Shown one piece after another: positions 15,055 through 23,992 of a DNA stretch of 64,000 nt. The DNA lies in contig CAKOMR010000006.1 in NCBI GenBank assembly GCA_934096705.1, positions 1 through 64,000 of the forward strand, in the 5' to 3' direction. Position 1 is the first letter of the stretch. The number at the start of each line of letters is the position of its first letter. This stretch comes from an uncultured Bacilli bacterium. Lineage in GTDB: Bacteria; Bacillota_I; Bacilli_A; RF39; UBA660. The notes below the pieces were generated by a model. That model was not told the DNA's origin, made no database searches, and worked only from the letters and a program-made list of their open reading frames with translations. Position numbers and translations under genes: made by a program.

Positions 15055-15405
15055 TTAATTTTTTGGTTTACAAAATATTGTAATTATAAAAGCAAATACT
15101 ATTGCTCCAGTTATTGCTAATGAACTTTTACAAAGAAGTCCTGAAAAAATTCCAATTAACCCACTATTTTCAAAACCTTCCATTCCACCTAAAAAAAGCA
15201 TATTTCCAAAATTCATTATTAATGATGTTGCGCCAATTCCACATTTTTCTATTAAGGATGGATAGATTCCAAAAAATGATAGAAGAGCACCAACTACAGT
15301 AAAAATTGAAGTTATATGTCCCAGAGTTAATTTGGAATTATCAAGTATTATTTGTCCTAACATACAAATGAAACCGGCAAATAAAAACGCATTTAAATAA
15401 ATCAT
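15055..15405 (-). CDS. spoVAE: SpoVAE-type spore channel protein
   Basis: 116-residue protein of several membrane helices, with the Gly/Phe-rich SpoVAE/SpoVAEb pattern (FAGFICMLGQIILDNSKLTLGHI, then GMEGFENSGLIGIFSGLL). SpoVA proteins form the forespore inner-membrane channel that imports dipicolinic acid and releases it at germination. The start codon overlaps the spoVAD stop as ATGA. It ends the operon. Confidence 0.88.
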   Translation of the reverse strand: MIYLNAFLFAGFICMLGQIILDNSKLTLGHITSIFTVVGALLSFFGIYPSLIEKCGIGATSLIMNFGNMLFLGGMEGFENSGLIGIFSGLLCKSSLAITGAIVFAFIITIFCKPKN

Positions 15406-16376
15406 GATATCACCTCAATTTTAACTAAATGACTTATCGCAGGAACCGTTTGATGTTGATTTACTAAAACAGGTGTGTGCAAAGAACCACTTCCCACAAG
15501 AAGAATTTTTTTATAACGTTTATTCTTAAGGATTTTAGTAAAGAATATAAGTGGCAAACAGCAAGGTCCAGAACCACCTGCAAACATATCACTTGCTAAA
15601 AATATTTCACTACCAGCATCCATTATTTTTGTTAAGCGACTTCCATAAGCTCTTTCATAATATTCTTTTAAAATTTCTAAACCCACGCTACCTAAATCCC
15701 CTGTTAAAATTAAGTCATAATCTTTCGCATTTTCTTTACCATTTTCTAAAAATGTGTGTATTGTATCAGCGCAGGCTGGAGCCATTATAGCTCCCATATG
15801 ATTTACATCATTGATTCCTAAGTTTATAACTTTGCCGATTAGTCCACCAGAAATTTTGATATTTGTTTTATCGTTAGATAGAAGCGCACCAACACTCGCA
15901 GTTAAAGTACATGTTGATGTTTTAGGTTTCGGTGAACCATATTCAACAGGATATCGATATTGTCTTTCGGCAGTTAAATTGTGTGAAGAAGTAAGAGCAA
16001 TAATATTTTTAGCATTTTTACTCTCTATTAGATTTGCTCCTAGTATTACTGATAATGGAAAAGTAGCACAAGCTGCATAAACTCCCACAAAAGGAATTAA
16101 ATAATCCATCATAGTATAACTTGTTATAGCAATCTGATTAATTAAATCTCCACCTACTACATAATTTATACTATTTTCACTTAAATTATTTCTATTTAAT
16201 AAATTTTGAATAACTACTTTTTGCATTTTAATTTCCGCAAGTTCAAAAGTTTTTTCACCAAAATAACTATCTTTAAAACCTAAATCATAATTTGTTATCT
16301 TACTATCTTTTTCTTTGGGACCTACTAAAGTAAAATAATCTTTAATATAAACATTATTAAATTTAATATTACCCAT
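15402..16376 (-). CDS. spoVAD: SpoVAD, dipicolinic-acid-binding spore protein
   Basis: 324 residues with the thiolase-like fold of SpoVAD: VGGDLINQI, GVYAACATFPLSVILGA (the Cys-containing loop), ALTSSHNLTAERQYRYPVEYG, and a C-terminal FTKILKNKRYKKILLVGSGSLHTP. SpoVAD binds dipicolinic acid at the spore inner membrane. It overlaps spoVAC by 8 bases and spoVAE by 4, so the three are coupled. Identification is strong. Confidence 0.95.
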   Translation of the reverse strand: MGNIKFNNVYIKDYFTLVGPKEKDSKITNYDLGFKDSYFGEKTFELAEIKMQKVVIQNLLNRNNLSENSINYVVGGDLINQIAITSYTMMDYLIPFVGVYAACATFPLSVILGANLIESKNAKNIIALTSSHNLTAERQYRYPVEYGSPKPKTSTCTLTASVGALLSNDKTNIKISGGLIGKVINLGINDVNHMGAIMAPACADTIHTFLENGKENAKDYDLILTGDLGSVGLEILKEYYERAYGSRLTKIMDAGSEIFLASDMFAGGSGPCCLPLIFFTKILKNKRYKKILLVGSGSLHTPVLVNQHQTVPAISHLVKIEVIS

Positions 16377-16806
16377 AAAATACCACCTTTATTATACATA
16401 AGAAAAATGCAGAAATTATACCATATAATATTACAGAACCCGCTAGTTTAAAAAAATTTGCACCAAGTCCCGTAATCATACCATCTTTTTTATATTCTAA
16501 AGCACAGCTTGTTATACTATGAGCAAATCCTGTCGTAGGAATAATTAAACCACATTTGGTTTTAATTACCCAATCATCAAAAAATCCAAGTCCTGTAAAT
16601 AATGCTGCAAGAAAAATTATTACTAAACAAACAACACTATAACTCATCATTTTTGAAATACCAAAAGTTAAAACAAGTAATCTTGATAAAATTTGACCAC
16701 CTAAGCCTATTAATCCTCCAACTAAAAAAGCTATAAGTGCATTCTTTACTCTTTTTTCTTTAGGATATTTTTCCTTTACAAGTTTTTTATATTCTTCTTT
16801 GTCCAA
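16369..16806 (-). CDS. spoVAC: SpoVAC, spore membrane channel protein
   Basis: 145 residues with a charged N-terminus (YKKLVKEKYPKEKRVKNALIAFLVGG) and four or more membrane segments, matching SpoVAC, the mechanosensitive-type channel subunit of SpoVA. The start is a TTG at 16806 with GGTGATTT as ribosome site. That site lies inside an 11-bp inverted repeat (16810-16847). It is followed directly by spoVAD. SpoVAA and SpoVAB are absent, as in many Clostridia-like reduced operons. Confidence 0.92.
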   Translation of the reverse strand: MDKEEYKKLVKEKYPKEKRVKNALIAFLVGGLIGLGGQILSRLLVLTFGISKMMSYSVVCLVIIFLAALFTGLGFFDDWVIKTKCGLIIPTTGFAHSITSCALEYKKDGMITGLGANFFKLAGSVILYGIISAFFLCIIKVVFYG

Positions 16807-16809
16807 AAT

Positions 16810-16847
16810 AAAATCACCATTATTATTATTTTAAATATGGTGATTTT
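16810..16847 (-). promoter_or_regulatory. Hairpin between sigF and spoVAC covering the spoVAC ribosome site
   Basis: A perfect 11-bp inverted repeat (AAAATCACCAT / ATGGTGATTTT) with a 16-base loop. The 3' arm on the minus strand contains the GGTGAT ribosome site of spoVAC and is followed by TATTTT. It could act as a partial terminator after sigF, or as a translational gate on spoVAC. Confidence 0.6.
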
Positions 16848-16852
16848 TATAC

Positions 16853-17491
16853 TTATAAAGTCATATACTCTCTCATTTTTTGAATACCTTTTTTCTCATA
16901 TCTTGAAACCATTACTTGAGTCATTCTAAGTTTTCTTGCAACTTCACTTTGAGTTAAATCATCAAAATATCTCGATTTAATAATACTCTTTTCGTCTTCA
17001 GAAAGTACACTTAAACCTTCATCTAAGAATAATTTATCATCTAAAGAAGTTCTTTCCTCTTTTTTAATAATATCATATAATGGTGCATTTTCAGCGCTAT
17101 CTAAACTCATCACAGCTTGACCTGCTATTACAGCATCATAAATTTTAACTGGATCCATTTCTAAGAAATTTGCAACTTCATTATAACTTGGAACATGGCC
17201 AAGCTTTTGAGCCAAAGAAAATCTAGTTTGTTCAATTAATTTATATAAATTTAAAACTTCTCTATTTATTTTCATACTTCGATTATTAACAAGTAAATAC
17301 ATTTCTCCATAAATTGAAGTATATGCAAAACTTGAAAACTTTGCTCCATAACTAGGATCATAATTCTTAAAGGCTTTTAATAAACCTAGAACACCTGCTT
17401 GAAATAAATCTTCTTTCGGATAACCATAAAACTTCTTTGCTATTTCATAAATTAAACCAGCATTTTCGTTAATGATTTGTTCTTTAGTCAT
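16853..17491 (-). CDS. sigF: Sporulation sigma factor, SigF type
   Basis: 212-residue sigma-70 family factor. Region 2 is DLFQAGVLGLLKAFKNYDPSYG with FSSFAYTSIYGEM; region 3 spans roughly 80-130; region 4 has the helix-turn-helix LTQSEVARKLRMTQVMVSRYEKKG. The length and SigF/SigG features match forespore sigma factors. It sits 3 bases after a spoIIAA-like gene and before spoVAC-D-E, the Bacillus spoIIA-spoVA order, so sigF is preferred over sigG. In Bacillus its anti-sigma SpoIIAB is encoded between spoIIAA and sigF; here nothing lies between them. Confidence 0.85.
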   Translation of the reverse strand: MTKEQIINENAGLIYEIAKKFYGYPKEDLFQAGVLGLLKAFKNYDPSYGAKFSSFAYTSIYGEMYLLVNNRSMKINREVLNLYKLIEQTRFSLAQKLGHVPSYNEVANFLEMDPVKIYDAVIAGQAVMSLDSAENAPLYDIIKKEERTSLDDKLFLDEGLSVLSEDEKSIIKSRYFDDLTQSEVARKLRMTQVMVSRYEKKGIQKMREYMTL

Positions 17492-17494
17492 TTT

Positions 17495-17827
17495 TTAAAC
17501 CTCAATTAATTTTGATGCCACTAATTCATTATCAATCTTTTTTATGTGTAATTTATGTAATTTTTTATTTAAATAATCACTTACTTCACAAAAATATATT
17601 ACTCCTTTATTACTTTTTATAGCAAACTTTGTATTTAATAAAGCTTCAATTCCAGTTTCATCAATATCCTCTAAAGCATATAAATTGTAAACTAAATATT
17701 TAATTTTATGTTTTAATATAACTGGCACTAGATAATTATTAACTTTATATGTTGTAGCCCTATTAAGCATTCCATCTAATCTAACAAATAAAATACCTTT
17801 ATTGAATTCTAAATTCATTTTTAACAT
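17495..17827 (-). CDS. spoIIAA: SpoIIAA-like anti-sigma factor antagonist (STAS domain)
   Basis: 110-residue STAS-domain protein. The start is the ATG at 17827 with AAAGGA upstream. The motif around the phosphorylation site, DSSGL in SpoIIAA, reads DETGI here, so the phospho-acceptor would be a Thr rather than Ser. SpoIIAA releases SigF by binding SpoIIAB. Position directly before sigF supports the assignment. Divergence is considerable, so a general STAS antagonist is the alternative. Confidence 0.78.
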   Translation of the reverse strand: MLKMNLEFNKGILFVRLDGMLNRATTYKVNNYLVPVILKHKIKYLVYNLYALEDIDETGIEALLNTKFAIKSNKGVIYFCEVSDYLNKKLHKLHIKKIDNELVASKLIEV

Positions 17828-17882
17828 ATTATTTTCCTTTGCTACAAACAATATAGTTCAATTTTTTTATAATTTAAACAAC

Positions 17883-17943
17883 TTCGACAAAAGATATCAA
17901 AAGTTTTAACTGCTTATTAGTTAAAACAAATAAAAATCGACAA
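17883..17943 (-). promoter_or_regulatory. Spo0A-box-like sites upstream of spoIIAA
   Basis: TTGTCGAA (17883-17890, minus strand) is an exact match to the Spo0A box core, and TTGTCGAT (17936-17943) matches in seven of eight bases. They lie about 56 and 109 bases upstream of the spoIIAA start, where Spo0A-P acts in Bacillus. A sigma-H promoter is not clearly readable. Confidence 0.6.
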
Positions 17944-17963
17944 AAAAAGTAAATAAATCAATA

Positions 17964-19196
17964 TTATTTACTACAAAAATTATAATCATATTTAAAGTTT
18001 TTATCTAAAACGAAATATTTATTATCAGAGCAATTTATTACATTAAAATATTCTCCTTCATATACACTCATTATTTTATTTTCTGCAAAATAACTAATTT
18101 TAACAAGTGATAATATAGGATTAAAATCATAATCTTTTGCTGCTTGATTTAAGCTAATTTGTGTACCATCAATTGTATAAATTATATCCTTCATATTAAC
18201 TAAATAATACGTATTTTCATTTAAAAAGATTTCATTTGTCTTAGTATCACTAATTAGCCTTACATCCGTTACTATTTTTTCTTTTACAATATTTAGTTTT
18301 TTTAAATCTTTTTCATTAAAAAAATTATTTAATATACTATCTTTTAATGAATAGTTATTTTTGCCTTTCTTGACGTTACCAGTATATTTACATAATGAAT
18401 AATATCTATAATTATTAATGCTAGTAAGATAAGTTTTATTTTCTTCTACACATTTTAAATTACTATAATTAACTTTATTTTCATAAATATTATTTAATAT
18501 TAAAAATGCATAATAAAGAAAGATTATAAATGATAAATATATGAAAACATAATAAAGAAATTTAAATATTATATTTTCACTTTTCTTTTCAAAAAATAAA
18601 TCATATATAATTTTTTTAAGTCTTGTATTATAAACTATTAAAAAAGTAATTATCACTCCACTTATATTTAAAATAACATCATCAATATCAAATGAACCAA
18701 TATTAGTAAAATATTGAACACTTTCAATTGTTAAAGTTAAAATTAATATAAATAAACCAAAGTATTTGATATTTTTTAATTTTTTACAAATTATTGGAAG
18801 CAGTATTGCTAAAGGTGAAAGCATTAAAAAATTACCTAAAATATTATAAATTGCAAAACTTTTCGAAGTTTTAAATAATTTTACTATTCCAATAAAAGGA
18901 ATAATATTATAGTTACGTAACAAAATTTTATTTGTTGTAAGATAGTTTGCTCTACTTGAAAAAAATACAAAACCTATTAGCATTACAAAATACATTGTTA
19001 AATAATATATAATAATCTTTTTATCTTTTTCATAATAAATTAAATAAAATAACATTGCTAAAACTGGAAATACTAAAACTAAAATATTTTCAAGTTCTTT
19101 TTTACCAGTTCCTAAATTTATATTAAAAATAAACATAACAAGAAAATATATAACTATTGATATTATAAAAATAATTAAGTTTAAGTATTTTTTCAT
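17964..19196 (-). CDS. VanZ-domain membrane protein with extracytoplasmic C-terminal domain
   Basis: 410 residues. About six membrane helices occupy residues 1-190, including the VanZ signature (NIIPFIGI, NILGNFLMLSPLA, IESVQYFTNIGSFDIDDVILNISG). A further helix near 215-235 leads to a 175-residue extracytoplasmic tail with paired cysteines. VanZ-family proteins are linked to teicoplanin resistance and membrane functions, but their biochemical role is uncertain. The C-terminal domain is not recognised. A 6-base gap separates it from the upstream DUF1292-like gene. Confidence 0.75.
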   Translation of the reverse strand: MKKYLNLIIFIISIVIYFLVMFIFNINLGTGKKELENILVLVFPVLAMLFYLIYYEKDKKIIIYYLTMYFVMLIGFVFFSSRANYLTTNKILLRNYNIIPFIGIVKLFKTSKSFAIYNILGNFLMLSPLAILLPIICKKLKNIKYFGLFILILTLTIESVQYFTNIGSFDIDDVILNISGVIITFLIVYNTRLKKIIYDLFFEKKSENIIFKFLYYVFIYLSFIIFLYYAFLILNNIYENKVNYSNLKCVEENKTYLTSINNYRYYSLCKYTGNVKKGKNNYSLKDSILNNFFNEKDLKKLNIVKEKIVTDVRLISDTKTNEIFLNENTYYLVNMKDIIYTIDGTQISLNQAAKDYDFNPILSLVKISYFAENKIMSVYEGEYFNVINCSDNKYFVLDKNFKYDYNFCSK

Positions 19197-19202
19197 AAAA
19201 TC

Positions 19203-19457
19203 CTATTTATTAATATTAGTCATACCTTTTATAACTTCATTAAATATTTTTGCAGCTTTTTGCTTTTTTAATTCATCTGTTATATCATTTACTAAATATT
19301 TATCATCATGAATTTCATATGTTCCAAAAATTACATTAAGTCTATTATTTTCATCATAGGTATTATCTGTATAGAAGATATATTTATATCCTTGACTATC
19401 TTCATATGTAAACATTAAAAAATATTTTTTACCATCAATTTCTACAATATCTTTCAT
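19203..19457 (-). CDS. DUF1292-like small protein
   Basis: 84 acidic residues (MKDIVEIDGKKYFLMFTYEDSQGYKYIFYTDNTYDENNRLNVIFGTYE...). The alternation of short beta strands with a YKYIFYTD-like central strand resembles DUF1292 (Bacillus YrzB) proteins, of unknown function. It precedes the VanZ-domain gene by 6 bases and probably shares its transcript. Confidence 0.55.
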   Translation of the reverse strand: MKDIVEIDGKKYFLMFTYEDSQGYKYIFYTDNTYDENNRLNVIFGTYEIHDDKYLVNDITDELKKQKAAKIFNEVIKGMTNINK

Positions 19458-19529
19458 TCTTACCTCTTTTGCTTATTATAAATTATATTTTTTTATAATT
19501 CAATTAAAAAAAGTGAATTTAATCACTTT

Positions 19530-20012
19530 TTATCTATACAAATTTCTTATAGTAGTTTCAAGCTCTTCTTCCGCTGAAGTACTTGTAGTGCTACTACTTA
19601 TACCATAAAACTCTGATGGCCATCCATAATATGTATCATATGTAAAAGCCATAGGTTCAACAGAATCTTCTTTAGTAACTAATTTCTTTTCAAGTTTTCC
19701 TGTTTCTGAATTAATTGTAACTTCCATATTACTTCTAGATTCTGTTACACAATTTCCAGTCTTAGGATCAAGCGTATAACCTGTAGGTGCTACTTTAATT
19801 GTATTTGTTTCTTTGTGTTTTTTTGCTTCCTCGATACTATGTTCAATTACTTTATCACCGTATAGTATTTCAAAAGGACATTTTTCAAGTAAATGGTTAG
19901 TCTGTGAATGCAAGACTATACCACTAGCTATTGAAAAAGCAGTTAGTCCTAATCCTAAATATCTAGTGACATTTAATTTTCCCTTTTCTAAATTCCTTTC
20001 TTCATTTTTCAT
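19530..20012 (-). CDS. Small membrane-anchored protein, unknown
   Basis: 160 residues with a charged N-terminus followed by one hydrophobic segment (YLGLGLTAFSIASGIVL), probably a membrane anchor, then a soluble part containing YTLDPKTGNCVTESRS and a Ser/Thr-rich tail. Not recognised. It has a consensus promoter (20037-20065) and a GGGGG ribosome site, a layout shared with two other genes here (57484-57903 and 58040-58708). Confidence 0.6.
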   Translation of the reverse strand: MKNEERNLEKGKLNVTRYLGLGLTAFSIASGIVLHSQTNHLLEKCPFEILYGDKVIEHSIEEAKKHKETNTIKVAPTGYTLDPKTGNCVTESRSNMEVTINSETGKLEKKLVTKEDSVEPMAFTYDTYYGWPSEFYGISSSTTSTSAEEELETTIRNLYR

Positions 20013-20036
20013 TTTATTTCCCCCTTAATTGCTGTA

Positions 20037-20065
20037 ATTATAGCATATCTTTATAAAACTGTCAA
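20037..20065 (-). promoter_or_regulatory. Consensus promoter of the 19530-20012 gene
   Basis: TTGACA (20060-20065), 17-base spacer, extended -10 ATGCTATAAT ending at 20037 on the minus strand. It is followed by ACAGC and a GGGGGAAAT ribosome site. Confidence 0.85.
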
Positions 20066-20083
20066 ATTATGTAAATTTAGAAG

Positions 20084-23000
20084 TTAATTTTCTTTTTTAA
20101 ATAAGTTTTTTATTTTAGTCCATAAAGATGTTTTAACTTCTTTAGTTTCACTATTTTTTACAGTTTCTTCTTTCTTTTGACCATCAACAACTAAAATAAA
20201 TTTTGTCTCGTCTTCATTACTAATAGACTTTTCTTCGATAGTTTTATATTCTTTTGCTAATTTATTAATCTCATTTAATCTAGCTTCATATTCTTTAACA
20301 TTACTATTTACAATGTTTGAAATAGCACTTATACCCTCTTTATTGTATTTAGTTATGCCATCATTTAAAGTAGTTGCTCCATTATCAAGTTTAGTTATAG
20401 CACCCAATAGTTCATTTAATGATTCTTTAGTGCTTTTTATTGCCTCTTTTTTAACTTCATCTGCAACATTTTTAGCAACACTTTCTGATACACTTCCCGC
20501 TACACTTTTAGCAACATAAGTTGATATATTAGTACTTACTTCTTTGGCAGAAATAGTACTTGCATTAACAACAATTCCAAGTATTGTTAAAGTGTCTTTA
20601 TGTGTATAAGCAAAAAGTTTTTCTTCATCACTAAGTTCTATATTATTTTGCATTTTAGTCATAACGGTTAAATATGTGTTTAAATTTTCTTCTTCATTAA
20701 CACTTTGTAAATAATTTAATGCTGCTTTTTTTACTGATGATGAAACTATATTATTTACATTTTCATCTTTTGAGCCAATTACATTACCATTTTCATCAAC
20801 TATTAAATTTGTTTTCATGGTATTAAGAGTACTATTAATTGCACTTTCTTTAATATAAGAAATTTCATTATCAGTTAATGCACTATTATTATCATCTAAA
20901 GAAGATAAAGATGTTATAAGAGTATTTTTTAAAAGTGATAAACCATCACTAAGACTTTTTGAACCTTTATTAATTTTATCAATTCCATCTTGAAGGCTTT
21001 CAACTTTCTCATAAAGCGTATTTATTTTAGAAATATTAAAATTTCCATCACTTATTAGTTTATTTGAAACAACATTATACATTGTAGGTACTTCGAAGTT
21101 TGTAGTTTCATATGTAATAACTAAGCTATCAAAGAAAAGTTCATTTATATTAAGACTTTCTTTAAGACCTGGAATAGCTAAACCTACTACCATATTTTTA
21201 TTACCATTTGCAATAACTTTACCATTATTAATAGTTACATTTTTATTATAATTACTATCAAGCATTGCTCCATACATAATCATAAATGGTGTATAAATAT
21301 TTGCATTTTTGCCATTTATATTAACACTTTTTTTAGAATTATTTTTATAATTAATAATTATTTCTACTTTACCACTTTGGCCTAAAACATCTTTAGCATT
21401 TACTTTTTTTCCATCTAATTTGTAAGTTATATCCATTGAAATTGGTAAAGGCTTTTGATATTTACCTTCATAATATATATCATTTCCATTACTCATCCAA
21501 GTTAATTTATTTTTATCAAGTGTATAAGTTTCGTTTCCGTTTTTATTTATGATATCTTCGAGAGTTGAATAATCAATAAGCTCATTTTTGTTTTCTGTAT
21601 TTTTTAAAATTTCAGAAACTATAACACTTTTACTTTCACCATTTTCATTTAAATGAGCATAAACTGTTTCATCTTTTGAAAGAGCAAATGTATTTAATGG
21701 CATTAAAGTTAGAAGTGCTAAAAATGATGCCTCTATAATTTTTTTATTCTTAACATTTTTCATATTATCATTTCCTTTCTTTCTAAATATTAATTTATCA
21801 AATGTAAGAAGTACTGTAGGAAGTGCTAAAATTACTACCACCATACTTATAATGGCTCCTCTTGAAATAAGAGTACATAATGATGAAATCATTTCAAGCT
21901 TAGAATATACTCCTACACCAAATGTTGCAGCAAAGAAACATAAACCACTTATAAGTATTGAAGCTCCGCAGTAATTAAGTGTTTCTTCCATTGCTATTTT
22001 CTTATCCATAGTTTTTCTTTTTTCTTTGTATGTAGTTGTTAAAAGTATAGCATAGTCAATTGTTGCTCCTAACTGGATTGTTCCTAGTACTATTGGAGCT
22101 ACAAATGGTAAAACTACTCCACCAAAGTATGCAATACTCATATTTATGAATATAGCGGCTTCAATAGTGATTATTAATAAAACAGGTAAAGCAAATGCTT
22201 TTAAACAAATAATTAATATGATAAATACACATAATATACTTGAATAATTTACATTATTAAAGTCAGTATCACTTATTTTAATTAAATCTTTCATAAGTGG
22301 TCCTTCACCTGCTACGATAGCGGTTTTATCATATTTTTTAACTATGTCATTAACCAAAGTAATTTGATTATTTATTTCATCACTGGCTACTTCATAAATA
22401 CTATTTACAAGTACCATTTGATATTTACCACTTTTAAATATTTTAAGTAGATCACTTGGAATAACATTTTCAGAAAGTCCCATTTTCTCAAGTTCAGAAA
22501 GTGATAAAGCAAAATCAATTCCTTCAACATTTTTAATTTCACTTATCATATTACTTACATCACTTGACTTAACATTACTATCTAAAATAATCATTTCTGG
22601 ACTTACTATGTTAAATTTATCTTTTAATTCTTTATTTGCACTTATGCTTTCCAAAGTATCAGGAAGTGTTTTATCCATTTTGTAATATACATCTACTTTT
22701 GAATAAGCTAAATATGCAGGTACTATTAAAAGTACAAAAATAATAAATATTACTTTATAATTTTTTACAATAAAATGATTTAATTTATCAAAAACTAAAT
22801 TTATCTTTTTATGTTTAGTTTTATCAATTAATTTATCAAATGTAAGAAGTAATGCTGGGAATAGTAAAAGTGTTGAAATAAGTCCGATTAAAACACCCTT
22901 TGCCATTACAATACCTAAGTCTTTTCCTAAAGTTAAACTCATTGTACATAAAACTAAGAAACCTGCGATTGTTGTAAGACTACTACCAATAACTGAGGTA

Positions 23001-23812
23001 AAAGTTTCTGTAATAGCATTTGCCATTGCTTCTTCTTTCGATTTATATAACGCTTTTTTCTTTTCATAAGAGTTATATAAGAAAATTGAGAAGTCAGTAG
23101 TTACTCCGAGTTGAAGTACTGCAACTAATGCTTTTGTTATGTAGGAAATTTCTCCTAAAAAGACATTTGTTCCCATATTTATAAGTATAGCTATACCAAT
23201 ATTTGCAAGAAGTAAAATTGGAACTATATATGAATCTAGTGAAAATTCTAACACTGCAATACAAAGTATTACTGCAATAATTATATAAATAACTATTTCT
23301 TCATTTGAAAGGTTCATTGTATCAAGTACCATTGAACTCATTCCGCCAAGTTTTACACTATCACTAGTAAGATTTCTTATTTCTTTTACGGCATTAATGG
23401 TTTCTTCTGAAGAAGTTCCACCTGCAAAAGTAATTAAGAATATATCGGCATTATCATCATGTAAATATTTTGTGATATCAGTTGGTAAAATATCTACAGG
23501 AATTACTCCGGTAGCATCATATAGTGATACTACTTTATTTACTCCTTTCACATTTTTAATTTTATCCTCTAACTTTATTATTTCTTTTGAGGACATATTT
23601 TTTGCTATTGCCACAGAATATGAACCCATTTCAAAGTCATCAGTTAATATATTTTGGCCTTGTATTGTTTCAATATCTTCGGGTAAGTAAACTAAAATAT
23701 CATAATTTACTTTAGTTAAACTCATACCGATAAATGATAGAACCATTAAAATACCGGTTACAATTAAAATGAGACTTTTATGCTTACATATTTTGTCCGC
23801 AAACTTTTTCAT
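20084..23812 (-). CDS. MMPL/RND-type transporter fused to a secreted-type domain
   Basis: 1242 residues. Residues 1 to about 680 form an MMPL transporter: two six-helix halves each with an extracytoplasmic domain, and the conserved QLGVTTDFSIFLYN and QLGATIDYAILLTTTY segments of the proton relay. The frame then runs directly into MKNVKNKKIIEASFLALLTLM at residue 684, which looks like a start plus signal peptide and has a ribosome-site-like AAAGGAAATG just upstream. The last 560 residues are soluble, end in a coiled-coil-rich region (LQDGIDKINKGSKSLSDG) and a short basic tail, and resemble YhgE/Pip-type extracytoplasmic repeats. The TetR gene is divergent. Substrate unknown. Confidence 0.85.
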   Translation of the reverse strand: MKKFADKICKHKSLILIVTGILMVLSFIGMSLTKVNYDILVYLPEDIETIQGQNILTDDFEMGSYSVAIAKNMSSKEIIKLEDKIKNVKGVNKVVSLYDATGVIPVDILPTDITKYLHDDNADIFLITFAGGTSSEETINAVKEIRNLTSDSVKLGGMSSMVLDTMNLSNEEIVIYIIIAVILCIAVLEFSLDSYIVPILLLANIGIAILINMGTNVFLGEISYITKALVAVLQLGVTTDFSIFLYNSYEKKKALYKSKEEAMANAITETFTSVIGSSLTTIAGFLVLCTMSLTLGKDLGIVMAKGVLIGLISTLLLFPALLLTFDKLIDKTKHKKINLVFDKLNHFIVKNYKVIFIIFVLLIVPAYLAYSKVDVYYKMDKTLPDTLESISANKELKDKFNIVSPEMIILDSNVKSSDVSNMISEIKNVEGIDFALSLSELEKMGLSENVIPSDLLKIFKSGKYQMVLVNSIYEVASDEINNQITLVNDIVKKYDKTAIVAGEGPLMKDLIKISDTDFNNVNYSSILCVFIILIICLKAFALPVLLIITIEAAIFINMSIAYFGGVVLPFVAPIVLGTIQLGATIDYAILLTTTYKEKRKTMDKKIAMEETLNYCGASILISGLCFFAATFGVGVYSKLEMISSLCTLISRGAIISMVVVILALPTVLLTFDKLIFRKKGNDNMKNVKNKKIIEASFLALLTLMPLNTFALSKDETVYAHLNENGESKSVIVSEILKNTENKNELIDYSTLEDIINKNGNETYTLDKNKLTWMSNGNDIYYEGKYQKPLPISMDITYKLDGKKVNAKDVLGQSGKVEIIINYKNNSKKSVNINGKNANIYTPFMIMYGAMLDSNYNKNVTINNGKVIANGNKNMVVGLAIPGLKESLNINELFFDSLVITYETTNFEVPTMYNVVSNKLISDGNFNISKINTLYEKVESLQDGIDKINKGSKSLSDGLSLLKNTLITSLSSLDDNNSALTDNEISYIKESAINSTLNTMKTNLIVDENGNVIGSKDENVNNIVSSSVKKAALNYLQSVNEEENLNTYLTVMTKMQNNIELSDEEKLFAYTHKDTLTILGIVVNASTISAKEVSTNISTYVAKSVAGSVSESVAKNVADEVKKEAIKSTKESLNELLGAITKLDNGATTLNDGITKYNKEGISAISNIVNSNVKEYEARLNEINKLAKEYKTIEEKSISNEDETKFILVVDGQKKEETVKNSETKEVKTSLWTKIKNLFKKEN

Positions 23813-23850
23813 TTGTCATCTTTCCTTTCACACAAAGTATTTTATTACAA

Positions 23851-23933
23851 TGGATAAGAAAATAACACACACATAAACTTTTAAATGCTTGTTATCCAAC
23901 AAAATATCAAATTATGTATATTTTTATCCAACA
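23851..23933. promoter_or_regulatory. Repeated TTATCCAACA sites between MMPL and tetR genes
   Basis: The 180-base divergent region holds TTATCCAACA at 23892-23901 and 23924-23933, and TGGATAA in opposite orientation at 23851-23857. The repeats are good candidates for TetR-family operator half-sites controlling both directions. The tetR side has an extended -10 (TGATATACT, 23968-23976). Confidence 0.5.
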
Positions 23934-23992
23934 TTTTGTTATTTATCTTTTATTTTGATTAATAAAGTGATATACTTTAGTTGGTGAAAAAA

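Noticed and set aside
15811..16080. Plus-strand ORF of 89 residues inside spoVAD
   Set aside because: Antisense shadow of a clear gene with no ribosome site or recognisable motif; likewise the other plus-strand ORFs inside minus-strand genes.
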